From positions 1 to 31,601 of the forward strand of contig DASWIZ010000038.1 of assembly GCA_036397395.1 (NCBI GenBank): a stretch of 31,601 nt of DNA. Direction: 5' to 3'. The notes under the pieces were generated by a model, which saw nothing but the letters and a program-made list of their open reading frames with translations, did no database searches and had not been told where the DNA came from. The DNA comes from DASRUP01 sp036397395. Lineage in GTDB: Bacteria; Patescibacteriota; Minisyncoccia; Minisyncoccales; UBA10102. The position numbers and the translations under genes are program-made. Shown in pieces: positions 27,900 to 31,601 of this stretch. Numbering within the stretch: position 1 is the first letter of the stretch; each line of letters starts with the position of its first letter.

Positions 27900-29432
27900 A
27901 TGACCGAACAATTAGTCTGGCTTGCGACGGGTGTGTTTGCGCTTGTCGGGGGCTCTCTATTAGGGTATTTCGCTCGACAATCCATTGCCAGGAGACGGGC
28001 AGGGACCATAGAGCAAAAACTTCAACAGAAAGTTAAGGAAGCCGAACAGCAAACAGAGGAAATTCTTTCTGCCGCAAGGGATAAGGCAAAAGAGGTGGTA
28101 GAGGCGGCAAAAACAGAAGAAGAAAAAAGGCGGCAGGCTTTTTTAAAAACAGAACAAGTACTCCTTCAAAGGGAAGAAACGCTTGGCAAGCGGAATTTTG
28201 AGTTTGAGAAAAAAGAAAACGGCTTGCTCCAAAAACTCCAGGAAACTGAAAAAAGAGAACAGGGCCTGGAAAAAGAAAGGGAAGAAATTACCAAAAAACT
28301 CGAATACGCAGCCAGTCTTTCCAAGGAACAGGCAAAAAAAGAACTGATTGCCCAGGTAGAAAAAAGCATGGAGCAGGACATTATGGGCCGTATTCGAAAG
28401 TTAGAGGAAGAAGGGCAGGAACGGTTTGAACGGCGCGCGAAAGAAATTGTCGCCTACGCTATCCAGAAAACCGCGGTTTCCCAAACCCAGGAAATTACCA
28501 CGACCACGGTACAGCTTCCCTCTGAAGATTTGAAAGGAAAGATTATTGGAAAAGAAGGAAGAAACATCCGTTCGTTAGAGCGTTTGGCAGGAGTGGAAAT
28601 TATTGTGGACGAAACTCCGGAAGCCGTGGTGATCTCTGGGTTTGACCCTTTGCGGCGCCACATTGCCAAAGTAACCCTGGAACGCCTTATTAAAGACGGA
28701 AGAATTCACCCGGCTCGGGTGGAAGAAGAAGTTGCCAAAGTACAGTCTGAAATTGAAAGCCAGATAAAGGAAGCGGGAGAAGCCGCGGTGTATGACCTGG
28801 GTATTGTAGGTATTGACCCCAAATTGGTGCAACTGCTTGGCCGCTTGAAATTTCGGACCAGCTACGGACAAAACGTGTTGATGCACTCTATCGAGGTAGG
28901 ACATTTAGCCGGCGCTTTGGCCGCGGAAGTAGGGGGAAACATAAACGTGGCGAAAAAAGGCGGCTTGTTCCATGACATTGGAAAAGCGCTTGATCACCAG
29001 GTAGAAGGGTCGCACGTTGAAATCGGCATACGTATTTTAGAGAAATTCGGGGCGGAAAGGGAAGTCATAGACGCCATGAAGTCCCACCACGAAGATTATC
29101 CGTATGAATCCATTGAAGCGGTGCTGGTTCAGGCGGCTGACGCCATTTCCGCTTCCCGGCCCGGGGCAAGGAAAGACACATTAGAAAACTATTTAAAACG
29201 AATTGGAGAACTTGAAGGCATTGCTTCTGGTTTTGAAGGGGTTGAAAAGGCATACGCGATTCAAGCGGGGCGAGAAATTCGCGTGTTTGTGGAGCCTGAA
29301 AAAATAGATGACCCGGGAGCCCAACGTTTAGCCCGGGACATTGCCAACCGTATTCAGGAAGAGCTGCGCTACCCCGGGGAAATTAAGGTTACGCTGGTGC
29401 GCGAAAACAGATTTATAGAGTATGCCCGCTAG
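27900..29432 (+). CDS. rny: Ribonuclease Y
   Basis: A 510-residue protein with the full RNase Y order. One N-terminal membrane helix (about 4-24; LVWLATGVFALVGGSLLGYF) is followed by a long coiled coil (about 30-195). A KH domain follows (about 205-275; DLKGKIIGKEGRNIRSLERL), and then an HD domain (about 330-430) with the HD pair in GGLFHDIGKALDH, His in MKSHHEDYP and an Asp in VQAADAISA. RNase Y is a membrane-bound endonuclease that starts mRNA decay in bacteria lacking RNase E. The gene has its own promoter, fused to the terminator of clpP, and its own terminator (29439-29467). Confidence 0.96.
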   Translation: MTEQLVWLATGVFALVGGSLLGYFARQSIARRRAGTIEQKLQQKVKEAEQQTEEILSAARDKAKEVVEAAKTEEEKRRQAFLKTEQVLLQREETLGKRNFEFEKKENGLLQKLQETEKREQGLEKEREEITKKLEYAASLSKEQAKKELIAQVEKSMEQDIMGRIRKLEEEGQERFERRAKEIVAYAIQKTAVSQTQEITTTTVQLPSEDLKGKIIGKEGRNIRSLERLAGVEIIVDETPEAVVISGFDPLRRHIAKVTLERLIKDGRIHPARVEEEVAKVQSEIESQIKEAGEAAVYDLGIVGIDPKLVQLLGRLKFRTSYGQNVLMHSIEVGHLAGALAAEVGGNINVAKKGGLFHDIGKALDHQVEGSHVEIGIRILEKFGAEREVIDAMKSHHEDYPYESIEAVLVQAADAISASRPGARKDTLENYLKRIGELEGIASGFEGVEKAYAIQAGREIRVFVEPEKIDDPGAQRLARDIANRIQEELRYPGEIKVTLVRENRFIEYAR

Positions 29433-29438
29433 GCTGTG

Positions 29439-29467
29439 AAAAAACTTCCCCTTGCGGGGAGTTTTTT
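29439..29467 (+). terminator. Terminator of rny, overlapping the next promoter
   Basis: The stem AAAAAACTTCCCC / GGGGAGTTTTTT (29439-29451, 29456-29467) has a TTGC loop and ends in six Ts. The TTGCGG of the following promoter begins in its loop. Confidence 0.9.
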
Positions 29468-29480
29468 GTTGTGCTAGAAT
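29452..29480 (+). promoter_or_regulatory. Promoter of the antiporter-like gene, near-leaderless
   Basis: TTGCGG (29452-29457), a 17-nt spacer ending TTGTGC, and TAGAAT (29475-29480), then 10 nt to the ATG at 29491. The -35 lies inside the rny terminator hairpin. Confidence 0.55.
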
Positions 29481-29490
29481 TTTGTTCGAT

Positions 29491-30177
29491 ATGGAAGAAA
29501 CAATATCTCATGGAGCGGATGTCTCCACTTTTTTATGGATTGCCGTTATTTTGCTGGCGGCAAAGCTGGCGAGTCTGGTAGAAAAATTTGGCCAGCCTTC
29601 GGTTCTTGGCGAGCTGGTTATGGGCGTTATTCTTGGGAACCTGGCGTTGGTGGGCATTACGGTTTTAGAACCCATACAGCACGATTCTATTATTACGTTT
29701 TTGGCGGAATTGGGGGTGGTTATACTGTTATTCCAGATAGGTTTAGAGTCTAATATCTCAAAAATGAAAAAAGTGGGCGCGCGCGCGTTTTTGGTTGCTA
29801 CCATTGGCGTTGTCGCGCCGTTTACGCTGGGAACGTACGTGGTGGGGCCGTGGCTTTTGCCGGGATTAAGCCAAAACGCCTACCTGTTTTTGGGAGCCGC
29901 GTTAACGGCAACGTCCGTGGGCATTACCGCCGCGGCCTTTTTGGGGAAAATCGTCGCAGGCTTGGCGGCCGTCAAGGGAGACCGGTTGCTTGTGGGATTC
30001 GGCATGATTCCAAGAGGCGAGGTGGGGTTAATTTTTGCCACCATTGGAGCTTCTTTGGGCGTAATTTCGCCCAACGTATTCTCGGTTATCGTCATTATGG
30101 TTATACTTACCACCCTGCTTACCCCGCCGGTGCTTACGTTTTTGCTCAAACGCCAACCTGTTGCGGCTGCCGTATAA
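29491..30177 (+). CDS. CPA2-type cation/proton antiporter, internally deleted
   Basis: From ATG 29491 the product has 228 residues, about 60 percent of a usual membrane domain of about 380. The first six or so helices are present (AKLASLVEKFGQPSVLGELV, GVVILLFQIGLESNISKMKK, LGAALTATSVGITAAAF), as are the last ones (DRLLVGFGMIPRGEVGLIFA, IVIMVILTTLLTPPVLTFLL). The region between, which in the family carries the ion-binding Asp-Asp helix after the GITA motif, is missing: GITAAAF runs directly into LGKIVAGLAAVKGD. The frame stays open across the joint. The protein is probably not a working antiporter; an assembly error cannot be excluded. The upstream in-frame start at 29452 lies in the rny terminator and is rejected. 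Confidence 0.8.
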   Translation: MEETISHGADVSTFLWIAVILLAAKLASLVEKFGQPSVLGELVMGVILGNLALVGITVLEPIQHDSIITFLAELGVVILLFQIGLESNISKMKKVGARAFLVATIGVVAPFTLGTYVVGPWLLPGLSQNAYLFLGAALTATSVGITAAAFLGKIVAGLAAVKGDRLLVGFGMIPRGEVGLIFATIGASLGVISPNVFSVIVIMVILTTLLTPPVLTFLLKRQPVAAAV

Positions 30178-30253
30178 GTTTCTCGAACAAAAACAGTTGC
30201 TGAAAGACAGGAAAAATGGTATACATACCCTACGAAGCGGGATATACCGCAAG

Positions 30254-30324
30254 CGGGATATAGTGTAACGGCAGCACGAGTCCTTTGGGAGGATTTAGTC
30301 TCGGTTCAAATCCGAGTATCCCGA
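30254..30324 (+). tRNA. tRNA-Pro (UGG)
   Basis: Acceptor stem CGGGATA (30254-30260) pairs with TATCCCG (30317-30323), and the discriminator is A. Anticodon arm AGTCC, loop TTTGGGA, GGATT gives anticodon UGG with G37, as expected for proline. T arm is CTCGG, loop TTCAAAT, CCGAG. The CCA end is not encoded: the next bases CCC begin the inverted repeat at 30325. Confidence 0.9.
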
Positions 30325-30389
30325 CCCTTCGACAAGCTCAGGGTCTGCGACGTTGAGCGCAGGAGAAGGGCCCTGAGTTTATCGAAGGG
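30325..30389. repeat. Imperfect inverted repeat directly after tRNA-Pro
   Basis: CCCTTCGACAAGCTCAGGGT (30325-30344) and the inverted GCCCTGAGTTTATCGAAGGG (30370-30389) match at 17 of 20 positions when one is reverse-complemented. This CCCTTCGA-CTCAGGG palindromic unit is a widespread intergenic repeat in bacterial genomes. It sits between the tRNA 3' end and the GIY-YIG gene. Confidence 0.85.
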
Positions 30390-30404
30390 CTGCAATTAAT
30401 TATT

Positions 30405-30659
30405 ATGTACGAAGTATACATTCTTCGCGGTCCAAAGAACCACCTTTATGTAGGAGTAAGCTCAAACGTTGTATCGCGGGTTAAGCGGCACCAAAGCGGT
30501 GACGGCGCAGAATTTACTAAGCGAACACAAAGCTTCGAACTGGTATATCGTGAATCATTCAAGACGCTGCGAGAAGCGCGTGGGAGAGAACATCAAATTA
30601 AAGGGTGGCGAAGAGAAAAGAAAGAAAATTTGATAAAGTACGGCAAACCAATTATTTAA
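30405..30659 (+). CDS. GIY-YIG family endonuclease
   Basis: An 84-residue single-domain GIY-YIG protein. VYILRGPKNHLYVGVSSN corresponds to the GIY...YIG strands. The following basic helix (RVKRHQSGD) carries the catalytic Arg, and SFKTLREARGREHQIKGWRR contains the conserved Glu (in the REHQIK segment). Such small UvrC-N-like nucleases of the YhbQ type are frequent in CPR and Bacteroidetes, usually with unknown targets. It is 15 nt downstream of the 30325-30389 inverted repeat and 5 nt upstream of a tRNA, so it lies in a tRNA-flanked insertion site. Confidence 0.9.
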   Translation: MYEVYILRGPKNHLYVGVSSNVVSRVKRHQSGDGAEFTKRTQSFELVYRESFKTLREARGREHQIKGWRREKKENLIKYGKPII

Positions 30660-30664
30660 GAATT

Positions 30665-30738
30665 GCGGGTGTAGCACAGTGGTAGTGCATCAGGTTTCCA
30701 ACCTGACCACGAGGGTTCGATTCCCTTCACCCGCTCCA
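30665..30738 (+). tRNA. tRNA-Gly (UCC)
   Basis: Acceptor stem GCGGGTG (30665-30671) pairs with CACCCGC (30728-30734), then T and an encoded CCA (30736-30738). Anticodon arm TCAGG, loop TTTCCAA, CCTGA gives anticodon UCC. The T arm has GAGGG, loop TTCGATT, CCCTT. Confidence 0.95.
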
Positions 30739-30830
30739 CTATATCAGGAAAAGCTGATATGTGAGCTCAATTTTTCGTAGAATTCAGATCACAAGTTTGA
30801 CTTTCAGTACCAACATGGTACAAAGAAGGT

Positions 30831-31112
30831 ATGAAACAGACATCACTAAGCTACAATTCGAGTCCTCTGTTCAAAGGAGGAGGCATTGTAGGCAAAAAGC
30901 CGTCCTTCTTGTTAGGGGTTGCCCAGCTTGTAGATTTCATGAATGTCCTGTCAAAAGACTACGTTAGAACTCTGGACAGGGAAGACATTGACATTCTCTC
31001 CATTGCTTCAGACTGGGATACGGTTGGACGCGACCTCAAAGTATCCATTGACTTGTATGAGCAAGAAGAAAAAGAAAAGGCAGCAAAACAACGTACCCTT
31101 GCCTTCGCCTAA
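30831..31112 (+). CDS. Small soluble protein of unknown function, paired with DUF2335
   Basis: A 93-residue protein. SYNSSPLFKGGGIVGKKPSF is followed by helices LGVAQLVDFMNVLSKDYVRT, a short acidic motif (LDREDIDILSIASDWDTVGR) and a charged C-terminal helix. There is no membrane segment. I do not recognise a named family, although this type of protein upstream of DUF2335 seems familiar. Its 3' end overlaps the DUF2335 gene by 56 nt in another frame, so the pair is co-translated and probably functions together; a toxin-antitoxin-like or membrane-regulator role is only a guess. No clear promoter is visible in the 92 bp after tRNA-Gly. Confidence 0.55.
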   Translation: MKQTSLSYNSSPLFKGGGIVGKKPSFLLGVAQLVDFMNVLSKDYVRTLDREDIDILSIASDWDTVGRDLKVSIDLYEQEEKEKAAKQRTLAFA

Positions 31113-31482
31113 ATTCCCTCCGACGAACAACGAAGGACAACAAACTAGCCCACAAATAAATGAGGGACGAGTTTTCCGTCGTGAAGAAATTACTTTTTCT
31201 GGACCCCTTCCCCCGCCAAATATATTGGAACGCTACGACCAAATAAGTCCTGGTGCTGCGCAAAAGATTATTTCCATGGCTGAAAGCCAGGCAGAGCATA
31301 GGAAATACTTGGAGAAAAAAGTTGTAGATTCAAGGGTCGGGGATTCAAGACTGGGACTGTATTTCGGGTTTGGTACCGGAATGACATTGATTATAGCGGG
31401 AGTGATATTAGCCCTTAATGCTCTGAATTACAAAACTCTCCAACGCCCATTTGTTTGGATAAACCGAAAACAGCTCACGTAG
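31057..31482 (+). CDS. DUF2335 family membrane protein
   Basis: From ATG 31057 the product has 141 residues: a Lys-rich start (MSKKKKKRQQNN), a Pro-rich linker, then the DUF2335 core GPLPPPNILERYDQISPGAA with the helix AQKIISMAESQAEHRKYLEK. The C-terminal membrane helix (about residues 107-128, GLYFGFGTGMTLIIAGVILA) is single; other members usually have two. The choice of start follows from the basic, protein-like N-terminus; the longer frame from 30943 lies almost wholly inside the preceding gene. A terminator overlaps the stop codon. Confidence 0.7.
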   Translation: MSKKKKKRQQNNVPLPSPKFPPTNNEGQQTSPQINEGRVFRREEITFSGPLPPPNILERYDQISPGAAQKIISMAESQAEHRKYLEKKVVDSRVGDSRLGLYFGFGTGMTLIIAGVILALNALNYKTLQRPFVWINRKQLT

Positions 31483-31496
31483 GTGAGGTTTTTTGT
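31467..31496 (+). terminator. Terminator overlapping the DUF2335 stop codon
   Basis: CTCAC (31474-31478), loop GTAG, GTGAG (31483-31487), extended by AAAAC/GTTTT around a small bulge and followed by a T-run. The stop codon TAG lies in the loop region. Confidence 0.8.
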
Positions 31497-31601
31497 TTGC
31501 TAGCCATTGTCATATGGTGAAACGCTTGTGTCTTGTTAGGCTCTGTGCTTCTACGCAAGCACGTAGGATACTAACGCGTGCATGTAATTGGCAAGGTATC
31601 C
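31497..31601. other. Right-edge stretch without a recognisable gene
   Basis: These 105 bases contain no open frame of note. Some self-complementary arms are present (GTGC with GCAC, CTACG with CGTAG at about 31543-31567), so the start of a structured RNA or intergenic DNA is possible. The window ends before this can be decided. Confidence 0.3.

Overview
The window looks like a chromosomal segment of a Patescibacteria / Candidate Phyla Radiation bacterium, probably Parcubacteria-like, using the standard bacterial code. The evidence is a CPR-type reduced type IV secretion/pilus gene set (PrgI, TraC-like, VirB4, VirB6-like, VirB2-like pilins), a trigger factor with no PPIase domain, very compact housekeeping genes (nusA, tig, clpP, rny), and many small toxin-antitoxin-like cassettes. 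This assignment is inferred from gene content; no 16S or ribosomal protein gene is present to settle it.

Layout. 1-75: 5' end of a transposase-like gene on the minus strand, with a strong hairpin at its start. About 186-318: a predicted small RNA converging on a DUF3800 gene (286-918, minus). 968-4084: a 1038-residue secreted glycine-rich protein with a VirB2-like double-membrane tail. 4147-5705: two small TA-like pairs on the minus strand and a tiny membrane protein. 5989-8790: a membrane-anchored protein of unknown function and a VirB6/TrbL-like channel protein. 8849-10495 (minus): an SPFH/band-7 protein with a small aromatic membrane protein. 10625-12563: a possible nuclease, a VapB with a truncated VapC, and a DUF5678 / retropepsin-like pair. 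12669-19278: the secretion operon, in the order unknown protein, PrgI, an inserted GxxExxY nuclease cassette, TraC-like protein, VirB4 (interrupted in its P-loop by a 667-residue intein), DUF3800. 19275-19437 (minus): a well-defined structured RNA gene. 19540-21123: two unknown proteins, the second coiled-coil/membrane. 21139-22713: two VapBC modules, the first bracketed by 42-bp repeats. 22726-24066: a second VirB2-like pilin, this time with an N-terminal membrane part and a long extracellular tail. 24167-24725: an MNT nucleotidyltransferase with only a remnant of its HEPN partner. 24942-29432: nusA, tig, clpP, rny. 29491-30177: an internally deleted CPA2-type antiporter. 30254-30738: tRNA-Pro(UGG), an inverted repeat, a GIY-YIG gene and tRNA-Gly(UCC). 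30831-31482: a small unknown protein and a DUF2335 membrane protein.

How the parts fit. VirB4 is the motor ATPase, PrgI and the VirB6-like protein would form the inner-membrane platform, and the two VirB2-like proteins would be the surface products. Both pilin candidates are fused to large putative extracellular domains (glycine-rich/Ig-like in one, Cys-containing and possibly crystallin-like in the other), which suggests a surface adhesion or delivery machine. Selfish elements (intein, inverted-repeat nuclease cassette, TA modules) are concentrated in and around this machine.

The most general signal is transcriptional. Many genes have a sigma-70-like -10 box ending 6-10 nt before the ATG, so their mRNAs should be leaderless or nearly so. 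Genes with normal leaders (5989, 9133, 10495) carry strong Shine-Dalgarno sequences. Several promoters share a TGTG-N-TA extended -10 and a G-rich spacer, and some are physically fused to the upstream terminator.
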